Origin: JAICLL01 sp035252155
GTDB taxonomy: Bacteria > Planctomycetota > Planctomycetia > Pirellulales > JAICIG01
Reading direction: 5' to 3'
Assembly: GCA_035252155.1 (NCBI GenBank)
Contig: DATFDL010000154.1
Location: 1-17,580, forward strand
DNA: 17,580 nt
A program made the position numbers and the translations under genes. Positions 1 to 8,857 of the stretch are shown here, one piece after another. The first letter of the stretch is position 1; every line of letters starts with the position of its first letter. The notes under the pieces were generated by a model. It searched no databases. It worked only from the letters and a program-made list of their open reading frames with translations, and had not been told where the DNA came from.

Positions 1-41
1 TCGTCAAACCCGATCGGTGACCCACTCCTCGGCGTCCCCGA

Positions 42-1031
42 TTATAACTGCCCGCCGTCGCCGACGAGGCGCGATTGCTGGGCCAACTGCTCGATGCGCT
101 CGTTCGAGACCACCAGCTCTTGCCAATAGCGCAAGATCGTAATCTCGCGCACGGTGTAGCTCGGCTCGATATGGCGCAGCAGGTAATCGGCGATCATCTT
201 CGGTTCGTTGAAACCGGCCAAGGCTCGGGCGGCAGTCGTGCCCGAACACCGGGCGTTGATCTCGAACACGTGCGGCAGGCCATCCTTGAGACGCAGTTGC
301 ACGTTGCACGCCCCGAACGGCTGCAAGGCTTCGAGCACGTCGCGCACGGCGGATTCGATGAGCGGATTGCGCTCGACAAACGCCTTATACGTGTCGCCAT
401 CGCGCAGCACCCGCCGCATGGCGATGACGCCCCGGCAGCGCCCCTCGAACGCAATTGAGCCGCAGGTATATTCGTCGCCCGGCAGATACTCTTGCACAAC
501 GCAATTATCGCGATCGACCAGCCGCTGGTAGACCTCGAACTCGTCGGGCGTGCGGACCACAAAGGTTCGCCGTGAGCGGGCGCCGCCGCGCTGCGGTTTG
601 AGCACCACCGGGTAGTCGAGCTCGTCGGCGTCACGCAGCCGGCAGGTATACGGCGCGGCGAAACCATGCCGCCGCAAGAATTCATACGTGGCCAGCTTGT
701 CGTCGCAAAGCTCGACGACTTCGGGGTTGCTAACCACCGGCACGACTCCCTCGGCCCGGAAGCGCTCTTGTTGCTCGGCCAGCGGCGGCAGCTCGACATC
801 GAGCCCTGGCAGCAGCAGTGCGCAACTTTCCGCCCGGCAGATCTCCAGCAAGCGGTCGATGAAACCTGCCTCACGGGCTTCGCGGCCCTGATAGGCGACC
901 GGCGCGGCGTAGAGTCCGGCTGCGAGCGGGTCGGAATCGACGCCGACCGCCTGATACTCCGTGCCTTGGAGCGATTTCAGAATGCTCTGCCCCACGCCGC
1001 CGCCGACGCCGGTAACGAGGATCTTGTGCAT
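42..1031 (-). CDS. ATP-grasp ligase, carbamoyl-phosphate-synthase-like
   Basis: This 329-residue protein is a cytoplasmic ATP-grasp enzyme, a family that joins a carboxylate to an amine or thiol through an acyl-phosphate. An N-terminal Rossmann-like pre-ATP-grasp segment (residues 3-15, ILVTGVGGGVGQS) is followed by DDK (110-112). The ATP-grasp fold shows KP (145-146), QEYLPGDEYT (180-189) with the adenine-side acidic residues, and the metal-binding stretch FEINARCSGTT (256-266) with E257 and N259. The substrate cannot be read from sequence. PylC-like or sugar/amino-acid modifying relatives are possible, and the family is frequent near cell-surface polysaccharide genes. The ATG start at 1031 is chosen because the Rossmann motif begins there. 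An open frame continues further upstream, but it is Arg-rich and overlaps the preceding gene. The start shares one base with that gene's stop (TAATG), which points to translational coupling. Confidence 0.85.
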   Translation of the reverse strand: MHKILVTGVGGGVGQSILKSLQGTEYQAVGVDSDPLAAGLYAAPVAYQGREAREAGFIDRLLEICRAESCALLLPGLDVELPPLAEQQERFRAEGVVPVVSNPEVVELCDDKLATYEFLRRHGFAAPYTCRLRDADELDYPVVLKPQRGGARSRRTFVVRTPDEFEVYQRLVDRDNCVVQEYLPGDEYTCGSIAFEGRCRGVIAMRRVLRDGDTYKAFVERNPLIESAVRDVLEALQPFGACNVQLRLKDGLPHVFEINARCSGTTAARALAGFNEPKMIADYLLRHIEPSYTVREITILRYWQELVVSNERIEQLAQQSRLVGDGGQL

Positions 1032-1528
1032 TAGGCGCTTTTCGGTTGACCGCGAGATCGCTGGTTCGCGCGGCTCCGGGCATTTGTCCGGTTGTCGCCG
1101 CAAAGCCCCCAGCGGGCGCCCTGGCCGGTGCCGTTGCTGCCGAAGCGAAGCAGATCGGGGGTCTGCTGGTGCTTGTTCAGCGCCGCCAGCGCGTCGCGCA
1201 GGCGCTTGGCGGGCTCGCTCTCGCCGTTGGGCTTGAGCGGATCGAGAATGCCGTCGAGCGGCCAACCGTCGAGCTCGAACGCTTCAAGAATCGCCTCCTG
1301 GTTGCGTGAGGGCTGGACGAACTGCTTGATCAGCTTGCCGTCGTACCACAGCTCCTTGCGGAGCATGTCGTACCTGGGCACAATTCTGTGCGAGGGTAAT
1401 TCTCCCGCCGCGGGCGGCTGTTCACATTCGTCCGCGGGGTAGTGAATATCGACCAGAATGATCGATTCCAACAACAACCTGAGCAGTTCCGCGCCCGGCG
1501 CGCGGCCGTTGGGCAACTTCCTCGCCAT
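1031..1528 (-). CDS. Small conserved-type protein of unknown function, coupled to the ATP-grasp gene
   Basis: This is a 165-residue soluble protein with no signal peptide or membrane segment. I cannot give it a function. The core (about residues 48-128) contains LRKELWYDGKLIKQF, then NQEAILEAFELDGWP, LRDALAALNKHQ and LRFGSNGTGQGARW. This alternation of a basic strand, a helix and a Gly-rich end resembles small winged-helix-like proteins that I associate with planctomycete genomes; that is recollection, not a search. The last 25 residues are Arg/Asn/Ser-rich and look disordered. The ATG at 1528 is preceded by GAGG about 7 bases upstream, which fits a ribosome binding site. A longer open frame upstream lacks one. 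Its stop overlaps the start of the ATP-grasp gene by one base, so the two are probably one operon. Confidence 0.7.
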   Translation of the reverse strand: MARKLPNGRAPGAELLRLLLESIILVDIHYPADECEQPPAAGELPSHRIVPRYDMLRKELWYDGKLIKQFVQPSRNQEAILEAFELDGWPLDGILDPLKPNGESEPAKRLRDALAALNKHQQTPDLLRFGSNGTGQGARWGLCGDNRTNARSRANQRSRGQPKSA

Positions 1529-1751
1529 CGCTCGTCCTCGCCTCGTCAGTTCGACGGCCGGTATGCACCCAGGCCCCTGCCCGATCCCGGATTTCCCTCC
1601 GTGCGGCCGTCTCGTACGGCGGTGGGACGCATCAGGCGGTTCCACAATGCACGTAATTTACCCGGAATGTACCGAGACGCAAGCAAATTCTTGGTAGTAG
1701 TCGGCGCGGAGCTAGCACGAATGAGGGGGGGTGCCTTCTGGCTGGCCGCGA

Positions 1752-3053
1752 CTACTCGCGCCTGGGCAGCAACCGTTGAAAAAAGTTTCGCCGCGAGGTG
1801 CGGATGCGTGGCGCTACTTCATTCGGTGGTTGCTCCTCGCGAAGCTCAAGATTGAAGTGCATCGTTGTCTCGGCGCGGCGGATTGTCACCGATCGCGTTG
1901 ACGGCGTAGCAAGCATGCGGCGCAGCTCGATCGGCGGGAGCGTGTGCACGGCGGTTCGATCGATGCTCAACAGGACGTCGCCCGCGCGAAGCCCGGCGCC
2001 CTGCGCCACGCCGCCGTCATCCAGCGATTCAACGGTGGTTTTGCCGTCAATTTTCAATAAATGCAGGCCGCTTAGATCGTGCCGATCAAGATCGTTGAAC
2101 CGCTTGCCCGGCGATAGGTACATCCGCATGCCCGGAAAGTCGAACACCACCACGTAGCGCGAGAGAAAACCGAGCGAGAGCGCATTGCGCGAGCCTTCCT
2201 GAAAGATTAGGCCGGAATGCCAATCGCTGCCGATGCGAAGTTCAGCGACCCTGCCGAGCCGCGCGCGTGTCGTGCGCACAACCGTTGTAGCATAGGTTTT
2301 CCCGACGACGCGTAGAGTTCCCGCCTCGAGCAGAGAATTAAAGAGAGCCGACTCCAAATCACCGCTTTCGATGTCGGAGGCCCCGGTGTCGATTCTAAAG
2401 AGAACCGGCGGCCTCCCCGCAAATTGCACACGCGCGCAGGGAATGCCCTGGTCGCGGAAAAGCTCCAACGGCTCGCCGACGTTGGCGGGCAGCGACGGCA
2501 GGACCGACAACTCGCCGGAGTCGAAATCGATTCGCACAATCATGGTACTGAGCGCATCCATGCCGAGGACCCCGAAAATGGGTTTACCAACAGCACGCAT
2601 CGGTTTCAGGTCGACACACACGATTTCATGCACGCCTTGGATTGGCCGCCCCCCGATCGACATAGGAGGTGGAGCAAAGGAAGTCGCAGGCAGAGTCCCA
2701 TTTGGCGTAAAAAGCGTTCTGCGACGCATTTCACGACCTAAGAGTGGCCTCAGCGACAAATCGAACGCGGTGCCGTTCGAACCGGTGTCAAACACGAAAG
2801 AACGACGAATGGCTCGCGCGTCCACTGGGACCAAAATCGTGTCCCCATTTCTCGCTATACGGAACGTCTGGGCGGTCGGCACGGCAGGCTCGGCCGCTAG
2901 CGCAATGCTTTGAGCAAATGTGACCGAGACTATGAGACTTCGAAGCCAAGCCATTGCTGGCGAGCACCCGCCTCGTATGTACCCGACGCAACGAATGCCG
3001 CATCGCGCAAGATAACCGTAAAGCCCATTCGGAAAAGCTCCCGGCACGTTCAT
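1752..3053 (-). CDS. Exported retropepsin-like aspartic protease with C-terminal PDZ domain
   Basis: This 433-residue protein has two aspartic-protease lobes. Lobe one carries FVFDTGSNGTAF (DTG at residues 89-91) and the hydrophobic-Gly motif GVLGMDAL (161-168). Lobe two carries FRIDTGASDIES (DTG at 222-224) and SLGFLSRY. A PDZ domain follows at about 325-400 (GVAQGAGLRAGDVLLSIDRTAV), then a basic tail. Two DTG motifs in one chain suggest a pepsin-like pseudo-dimer with both catalytic Asp supplied in cis. MAWLRSLIVSVTFAQSIALAA (residues 34-54) looks like a signal peptide, so the protease probably acts outside the inner membrane. The ATG at 3053 has GAGAGGG eight bases upstream. The ATG at 2954 would place the signal peptide at the N-terminus but has no good ribosome binding site, so the true start is uncertain. 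The gene lies 190 bases downstream of the RHS gene on the same strand and is AT-richer than the housekeeping genes. Confidence 0.8.
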   Translation of the reverse strand: MNVPGAFPNGLYGYLARCGIRCVGYIRGGCSPAMAWLRSLIVSVTFAQSIALAAEPAVPTAQTFRIARNGDTILVPVDARAIRRSFVFDTGSNGTAFDLSLRPLLGREMRRRTLFTPNGTLPATSFAPPPMSIGGRPIQGVHEIVCVDLKPMRAVGKPIFGVLGMDALSTMIVRIDFDSGELSVLPSLPANVGEPLELFRDQGIPCARVQFAGRPPVLFRIDTGASDIESGDLESALFNSLLEAGTLRVVGKTYATTVVRTTRARLGRVAELRIGSDWHSGLIFQEGSRNALSLGFLSRYVVVFDFPGMRMYLSPGKRFNDLDRHDLSGLHLLKIDGKTTVESLDDGGVAQGAGLRAGDVLLSIDRTAVHTLPPIELRRMLATPSTRSVTIRRAETTMHFNLELREEQPPNEVAPRIRTSRRNFFQRLLPRRE

Positions 3054-3243
3054 GGTACCGTCCCTCTCAAGAAAAGAGTTCGACGCAACGCTACTGCCTC
3101 AGCGCGCTCTTGCGTTGGCGAACGGCTGCGTGAGGGGCACCGCCCACCGTGAAATCATGGTGCCCAGTGCCTACGCTACCGGAATTCTTGGTCCGGACAA
3201 GGACAAAAGTGCCCCGTCGCAAGACTGACTGCCGAAGTGACGA

Positions 3244-6200
3244 TCACTTCCCCCACGGGAGTTTTATCTCATGCTTTAATCCGAGGATCCCGGGATCATT
3301 GGGATCCCAACCCAACTTGTCCGGAATGCCGCCACCGGAACCGGGGCTGGTCCAGAGGTAATCCGCAAGTGGGCCTAAGATCGGAGGGAGATCGCCAGTG
3401 AATATCGGGCGGTCTTCTATCCAGTTCCAAACGGGATGAGGGCCGTTTAAGAAGCTCTGGATGGGATGCGGGCCAGGCCTGTGCTGGTTCCAATGCTGGA
3501 ACTGGCCCCAATACTGCCCCGGAGTCCAGTGCGGTGCTTGGAACACGTGATTGATGGGAGTCGTTGGCTTATAGTACTTGAGCCCAAATATATTGATGGG
3601 CGTATAGGTTGGACGCCCCGTGACATCGCTGGTGGAGCGCGCTTTCGTCCCTAGCCATTTCCCCCACTCCGCCTCCCCGACCGGGTCCAACTTGCTCGCG
3701 GGACCGTTGCCGACATAGCGCACCACGTTCGCATCGCCGCCGCCAAAGCCGATCGGGTCCTCGCTGGTCCAACGGCCGACAACGGGGTCGTACCAGCGAT
3801 GGTCGTCGTTGGTCAACGCAGTGTCCGGATCGAAATGACCGCCTTCAAACCCGGCCCAGTGGTGGATCGACGTGTTGCTCTCGTTGGTCACCACGCCGAA
3901 CGTGTTGGTGATGATGTGGTCGACTGTCGTGCTGGCGTTGTTCACCACCTCGTGCGGCGTGTTGATCTGATCGAAGAGCGGCCAAGACTCGGTGCCCGCC
4001 TGGCCCTGGGTGGTGATTGCCTCTTCGCCCATCACCGCGTCCACGCCTGCCGGAGTCGGGCCGTTCAAGTAGCGGTATAGAAGATTGCCGTTCTGGTCGA
4101 ACTCCAACAGCGGGTCCGCCAAACTCGTGCTGGGCACGTTGGCCTGGGGCGCTTCGGGCGAGACGTCCAGCGCATACCACTCGGCTCGATCGTAGCTGCC
4201 GCCGCCGGTGTCGTCGACCTGCTTGCCGATCTCATGATCGAGCGTGTTGTAAACGTAGTGGACATGCTTGGTAAGCACGCCGTTATTGTCGTAATACGAA
4301 ACGTCGGTCAGCCGATCGCGGTAGTCCCAGCCGTAAACCGTCTTGTAGTCCGTGGCATAGGCACCGGAAATCCTGGTCCGGACCGTCCGATTGCCTTCAC
4401 CGTCGTATTGGTAGTTGAACGTGCCGTCGCTCAAGAGCTGGTTGTTCGTGCCGGTCGAATAGCCGGTGTTCGTCCGGTTGCCGTTCTTACTATAGCTATA
4501 CGACTCGTTGGCCGGCTCGCCGCTGCCGCCAGAATACGTGGCGCCCGTAACCTGGTTCGTGACATCGTAGCCGTAGCTGACCGTGCCATCGACCGTCGAA
4601 GTCCGGGCGGTGATCCGGTCGGCGTTGTCGAGCGTGAACGCGAACGAGTCGATGCTGATTTGGCCGCCGTTGCCGGTGTAGCCCAGGCTGGTCATCCGGT
4701 TGCCGCCGTCATAGCCGTAAGCCGCCGTGGCGATATCGACCATCGGCCCCATGCCCACAAAGTCATACCGGGCGACGCTGGTGAACTGGCCCAGGGCGTT
4801 ATACTGAAACTCAATCTGTTTTTGGGCCACGCCGTTGCCTCCGCTCTGGCCTACTTGCGTCTCGTCGGTCAACCGCTGGTCGGCGTCGAAGGTGTAGTTG
4901 TTCAAAAAGTCAGCCGTGCCGCCGATCGTCGCTGACAGGCTCGTGCGATCATTAGCCGAATCGTAGCCCGCGGTCAAGATCACATGCGGCACGTTCGGCG
5001 TTCCGGAGTTATCGACCGTCAGCGTGCGGCCCAGATTGTCGAACGTGAAGGCGTAGGAGCTGTCCGGATCGCTCTGCGCGGTGACTTCGTTATCGGCGTC
5101 ATAGGCCGTGTTGATGGCATAGACGACCGTGCCGCCATTCATCCAGTTTTCTGTCACAAGTCTGTGTAGATTATCGAATACGAAGTCTCGGACCCGGCCG
5201 TCCCTGTCCGTTTCGCTGGTAAGGTCCGATGACGCATCATACGAGAATGAGCGGGTGAAATTGAGCGCGTTCGTCTCACTGGTTTCCCGATTCAGGGCAT
5301 CGAAAACGAAGACCGTTTTATTATTATCCGGATCGATCAGCCCCACGCGGTTGCCCGCCGGGTCGAGCTGAATTTGGGTGATTCCTCCATTCGCGTCGGT
5401 GGTCTGGACCAGCCGAAATCGCGAGTCATACTGATCCGTGGTCGTTTCGTTCAAGCTGTCGGTAGTCGTGAGCAGCTCGCCCATGTGCCCATAGCTGTAG
5501 CTGGGGCCGTGGCCAAGATTGTCCAAGACGCTGGTGGTCCGGCCGTCGGCATCGAATGAGGTCGTCTGAGCGTGGTTCATGGGGTCGACGGTCTTGTACC
5601 GCCGGCCCAGGGTATCGTAAAAATACGTCCAGACCGGGCTGGTGAGCGGCCCCGAGCCGTCCGGGTCGGGCAGCGTCATGCTCGTCACCTGGCTGACGTC
5701 GGTATTGCCATAGGCCCAACTGGTCGTGCCCAGCGGATCTTGCTCGCTGACCTTCCGGCCCAGGTTGTCGTAGCCGATCGTAATCACCGGGCTGGTCAAG
5801 GGACCGGCGCCGTCGGGGTCGGGCAGGGTTTCTTGGGTCATGCGATCGAGCTTGTCATATGCCCATGACGTAACTCGTTGCATGGGATCAACTTGAGTCA
5901 GCTTGTCCAAGTCGGCATCGTACGTCCATTGCCACACAGGGCTGGTCAGCGGGCCAGCGCCATCGGGATCAGGCAGCGTCTGTTTGAGCAATTGGTTCCG
6001 GGAACCCCAAACATTGGTGGTCACATTGCCCATTTCGTCCTGAGTCGTCAGCACGTTCCCATTTTTATCGTAGCTGGTCGAGACGACTCCGTTGAGCGCG
6101 TTCACCACGCTTGTGACCCGCCCCAGCACATCGTAGTTTGTCTTAGTAACGTGCGAATTCTCATCGGTCACCGATGTGGGCCGATCGTCAGCGTCATAAC

Positions 6201-8322
6201 CCACCAGCACCGTGCTGTTGTCGGCCCAGGTGGTTTTGATCAGCCGTTCGTAAGGGTCATAGCTGTACGTGGTGGTGACCGTGCCGGTGCCGTTGTTCGG
6301 GGCCGGGGTGGTCATCGTTAGCGGCTGCCCGTACTGGTCGACGGTATACGAAACGACATTCAGAAGTGGATCTTCGGTCTGAATGAGGTTTCCGTTGCCA
6401 TCGAACGACCGCGTCCAGGTGTTGTTGCCCGAATCGACGAATTTGGTCCACTCGCCGAATTGGTTGAAGGTATAGGTTCCATAGGTGGGATGCGCCCCGC
6501 TGGCCGAGGTCTCATTGCCCATCGAATCGTAGCTGTACGTCGTCACGGGCGAGGCAGCGCCGGAGACGGGCGGCGGCTCGGTCAGTTGCGTCACCAAACC
6601 GTTGGCGTCTCTCTGCCAGGTCGTCTTATTGCCGTAGGCATCGACGCTGACCAGTGGATTGCCAAAGACGTCGGTTTGTAGCGACGTGGTGTTGCCATTG
6701 GCATTGGTGACGGTGGTTTGCACATTGGCCGAGGGCGTGACATTGGGCGCGCCCTGCTGGGTCGGCCCGCCGTAGGCCATGCTTTGCTCGGAACCGTCCG
6801 ACGTGCCGCCACCGCCGGGCAGCGACGTGCCGCTCAGGCGATGGTGAGCATCCAGCGTATAGCCGTACACATTCCCGTTCGGGTCGGTCTCGCTCGATAG
6901 GTAGTTTCCGGTATAGCCGTACTGCCACATAGGCGCACCAGACCCTGGATCTGGCTCGGTGACGCTGCTCAAAAACGCCCCACTATGGGCCACGGTCCAC
7001 ACGTTACCCGCAAAGTCGCCGATGGATGAAAGCTCACCGCCCGCGTCACCGATGGGCACGGTTCTGCCAAAGCTATCGACAATCGAAATCAGGTTGTTTC
7101 CCGACCAGTTGTAGGTGTCGGTCTCGGTGTTACGCGCCATTCGGCTGGTTTCAAAGCCCGCGCTGTTGAAGTTGAATTTATTGCCCGATTTGTCGACCAG
7201 TTGCCAGCCGCCGCCATTGACGCTGGTGAGCGTATCGAACGCGAAGGGACCATTGGGGCTGGTATAGCTGTCGCCGCCACTGGCCGTAAAATACCACCCC
7301 GTGCCAACGCCCGTCGTGAGCAGCACTCCGGCGGGAACGCCCGGCACGTTGTTCTGATAGAGATGGTATAAGCCCGGAATGTCCCAGCCCTTGCCGACCG
7401 GGCCGTTGCTGTCGTTGATCACGTTGACCGCGCCGCTGACGGTGGCCGGCGCGGTCATCTTGGGGCTGTCGAGCGTCATCGAATATGGGTAGCGCCCTGT
7501 TGGAAGCGCCGACGTATCCACCTGATACGAGACATCAACATTGGCCTGGTCGCCCATGCCTTCGAGGTTGACGTAGGTGGCCGGCTGTTGGACGCCGTTG
7601 AAGGTGAGCGTGGCGGAGGGCGTGTCGGGGATGGGCGTGATCGAGCTCAACTGAAAGGTGCCCTCGATCACGGCGTCGGGCTGGCCGGCCACCGAGTCGT
7701 AGGCCAGCGAGAGATTTTGCGGCGTCGCCGGGGCGCCGCTGGCGCTGCCCAGAATCTGCACGCTGGTATCGAGCGGGTCGATCGCCACCTGCTTGGTGAG
7801 ATCGGCCGACGAGTTCACGCTGTATTCAATCGGCAGCGAGACCGTGGCCGTGTTGCTCGTGTAGCCGAAGCTGTTGTGAATGTAGTAGGTGAACGAATCG
7901 GTGCCGAAAAAGCCGAAGTTTGGTTTGTAGGCGAATGAGCCGTCGGAGTTGAAATGGAAGTAATTCGCGTCGGCGGGGCCGCTGACCAACATCGCGTACA
8001 TCGTGGCCCCTTGATTTGGGTCCGAATCGTTCGCGAGCACTCCGGGGGCCGAAGGGGTGAGCTGCCCATTGAAGGGCGCCACATAGGTGTCGTTGTTGGC
8101 CACGGGATTGCCGGTGAGCAGCACCCGGCTTTCGAGGCATTCGACCAGCGGTTGACGGCGCGGAACGATGGCGCCCAAAGGCGCGTCGGCGACCAAGAGC
8201 GATCGCCAAAAAGAGCGGCGGCGCTCTCGGCGGCGGCGGTAGTACGGGCGGCGCGAATACTCTTGGCGGAAATAGCGACGAGCGCATTTCAGGATCCGAT
8301 CGAGCAAGGCGTTGACGAACAT
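3244..8322 (-). CDS. Giant YD/RHS-repeat surface protein with LEPR-XLL-like N-terminus
   Basis: This is a 1692-residue secreted-type protein. Residues 1-60 are Arg-rich, followed by ECLESRVLLTG (61-71), a variant of the planctomycete LEPR-XLL sorting motif. A cadherin/Big-like domain follows at about 73-165 (NPVANNDTY ... GVLANDSDP ... DSFTYYI). Next is a beta-rich linker domain with GWDIPGL, then a long run of YD repeats of the form YDxxGRxT from about residue 430 to 1500. The RHS core ends at about 1506-1549 (RWYDPVVGRWTSEDPIGFGGG ... KLDPVG). A 143-residue tail (1550-1692) is rich in Trp, His and Pro and matches nothing I know. In known RHS toxins the repeats form a shell around a C-terminal effector released by self-cleavage near DPxGL. 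Here the sequence after DPVG is EAE, not Leu, so cleavage is uncertain. The ATG has a strong GGGAGG site six to seven bases upstream. No small immunity-like gene follows. Confidence 0.93.
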   Translation of the reverse strand: MFVNALLDRILKCARRYFRQEYSRRPYYRRRRERRRSFWRSLLVADAPLGAIVPRRQPLVECLESRVLLTGNPVANNDTYVAPFNGQLTPSAPGVLANDSDPNQGATMYAMLVSGPADANYFHFNSDGSFAYKPNFGFFGTDSFTYYIHNSFGYTSNTATVSLPIEYSVNSSADLTKQVAIDPLDTSVQILGSASGAPATPQNLSLAYDSVAGQPDAVIEGTFQLSSITPIPDTPSATLTFNGVQQPATYVNLEGMGDQANVDVSYQVDTSALPTGRYPYSMTLDSPKMTAPATVSGAVNVINDSNGPVGKGWDIPGLYHLYQNNVPGVPAGVLLTTGVGTGWYFTASGGDSYTSPNGPFAFDTLTSVNGGGWQLVDKSGNKFNFNSAGFETSRMARNTETDTYNWSGNNLISIVDSFGRTVPIGDAGGELSSIGDFAGNVWTVAHSGAFLSSVTEPDPGSGAPMWQYGYTGNYLSSETDPNGNVYGYTLDAHHRLSGTSLPGGGGTSDGSEQSMAYGGPTQQGAPNVTPSANVQTTVTNANGNTTSLQTDVFGNPLVSVDAYGNKTTWQRDANGLVTQLTEPPPVSGAASPVTTYSYDSMGNETSASGAHPTYGTYTFNQFGEWTKFVDSGNNTWTRSFDGNGNLIQTEDPLLNVVSYTVDQYGQPLTMTTPAPNNGTGTVTTTYSYDPYERLIKTTWADNSTVLVGYDADDRPTSVTDENSHVTKTNYDVLGRVTSVVNALNGVVSTSYDKNGNVLTTQDEMGNVTTNVWGSRNQLLKQTLPDPDGAGPLTSPVWQWTYDADLDKLTQVDPMQRVTSWAYDKLDRMTQETLPDPDGAGPLTSPVITIGYDNLGRKVSEQDPLGTTSWAYGNTDVSQVTSMTLPDPDGSGPLTSPVWTYFYDTLGRRYKTVDPMNHAQTTSFDADGRTTSVLDNLGHGPSYSYGHMGELLTTTDSLNETTTDQYDSRFRLVQTTDANGGITQIQLDPAGNRVGLIDPDNNKTVFVFDALNRETSETNALNFTRSFSYDASSDLTSETDRDGRVRDFVFDNLHRLVTENWMNGGTVVYAINTAYDADNEVTAQSDPDSSYAFTFDNLGRTLTVDNSGTPNVPHVILTAGYDSANDRTSLSATIGGTADFLNNYTFDADQRLTDETQVGQSGGNGVAQKQIEFQYNALGQFTSVARYDFVGMGPMVDIATAAYGYDGGNRMTSLGYTGNGGQISIDSFAFTLDNADRITARTSTVDGTVSYGYDVTNQVTGATYSGGSGEPANESYSYSKNGNRTNTGYSTGTNNQLLSDGTFNYQYDGEGNRTVRTRISGAYATDYKTVYGWDYRDRLTDVSYYDNNGVLTKHVHYVYNTLDHEIGKQVDDTGGGSYDRAEWYALDVSPEAPQANVPSTSLADPLLEFDQNGNLLYRYLNGPTPAGVDAVMGEEAITTQGQAGTESWPLFDQINTPHEVVNNASTTVDHIITNTFGVVTNESNTSIHHWAGFEGGHFDPDTALTNDDHRWYDPVVGRWTSEDPIGFGGGDANVVRYVGNGPASKLDPVGEAEWGKWLGTKARSTSDVTGRPTYTPINIFGLKYYKPTTPINHVFQAPHWTPGQYWGQFQHWNQHRPGPHPIQSFLNGPHPVWNWIEDRPIFTGDLPPILGPLADYLWTSPGSGGGIPDKLGWDPNDPGILGLKHEIKLPWGK
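5632..5976 (-). repeat. Three near-identical LPDPDG(A/S)GPLTSPV repeats inside the RHS gene
   Basis: Three copies of a 14-residue motif are encoded at 5632-5673, 5785-5826 and 5935-5976. They read LPDPDGSGPLTSPV in one copy and LPDPDGAGPLTSPV in two. Start-to-start distances are 153 and 150 bases (51 and 50 residues), so each copy heads a unit of two YD repeats. The DNA copies differ mostly by synonymous changes, so this is an older duplication held by selection rather than a fresh one. Confidence 0.85.
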
Positions 8323-8857
8323 GGTTTCCTCCCGGTTTGAGACGCTCGATGTTGTTGGGTGCCGTAATCAGCGTCGATCACCTTACGATTTGCCGTTGGG
8401 CTTGAAAAGCGCAGCGCGACGACGCCGAAGACGGCCGGCGCGCTGAAGCGCAACGGGGCGCAAAGCTAGGGGTTACACCACTGCGCCGAATCGCGCCGAG
8501 GCGTCATGAATGGCGGCCGGGCTTTGGTGCGGATTACGCGGGCCATCGCGATTGTAGTGGATTGCGCCTGGCGTTGCAGCCGTGAGCTAAAGTTGCCGAT
8601 GAGGTTCTCGCGAGATTTACGAAGATGACTTTCGACCAAACTGTGTTCGTCATTGCCGCGGCCCCGCCGACGCAATCGCTGCGCTCGGCCTGCACGCGGC
8701 TGCTGCTCTGCGAAGATCGTAATCTCGCGGTCGCCCCGCCGCCAGCCGAGGAGGCGCTTTGCGGCGAAGCCCTAACCCGTTGCAGTTCGCCGCCGGTGCC
8801 AACTTGCACCGAACGGATCATGTGCCGCCGGTTGCCAGCGTGCGGCACGCCGGTCGT

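Noticed and set aside
3135..3165. Inverted repeat GGGCACC/GGTGCCC after the RHS gene as a terminator
   Set aside because: The loop is 17 bases and no T-tract follows on the coding strand, so an intrinsic terminator is not supported.
4234..4935. A 233-codon open frame on the plus strand inside the RHS gene
   Set aside because: It is antisense to YD repeats with clear protein-level conservation, is very Val/Arg-rich and shows no motif. GC-rich repeats often leave the opposite strand open.
5632..5976. The spaced repeats in the RHS gene as a CRISPR array
   Set aside because: The repeats are in frame, 42 bases long, differ by synonymous changes, and the intervening sequence encodes YD repeats.
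134..8729. A 17-base exact match (AAGATCGTAATCTCGCG) at 134-150 and 8713-8729
   Set aside because: One copy is inside the ATP-grasp coding region and the other in gene-free DNA, with no similarity in the flanks. A single match of this length is close to chance for the number of comparisons.
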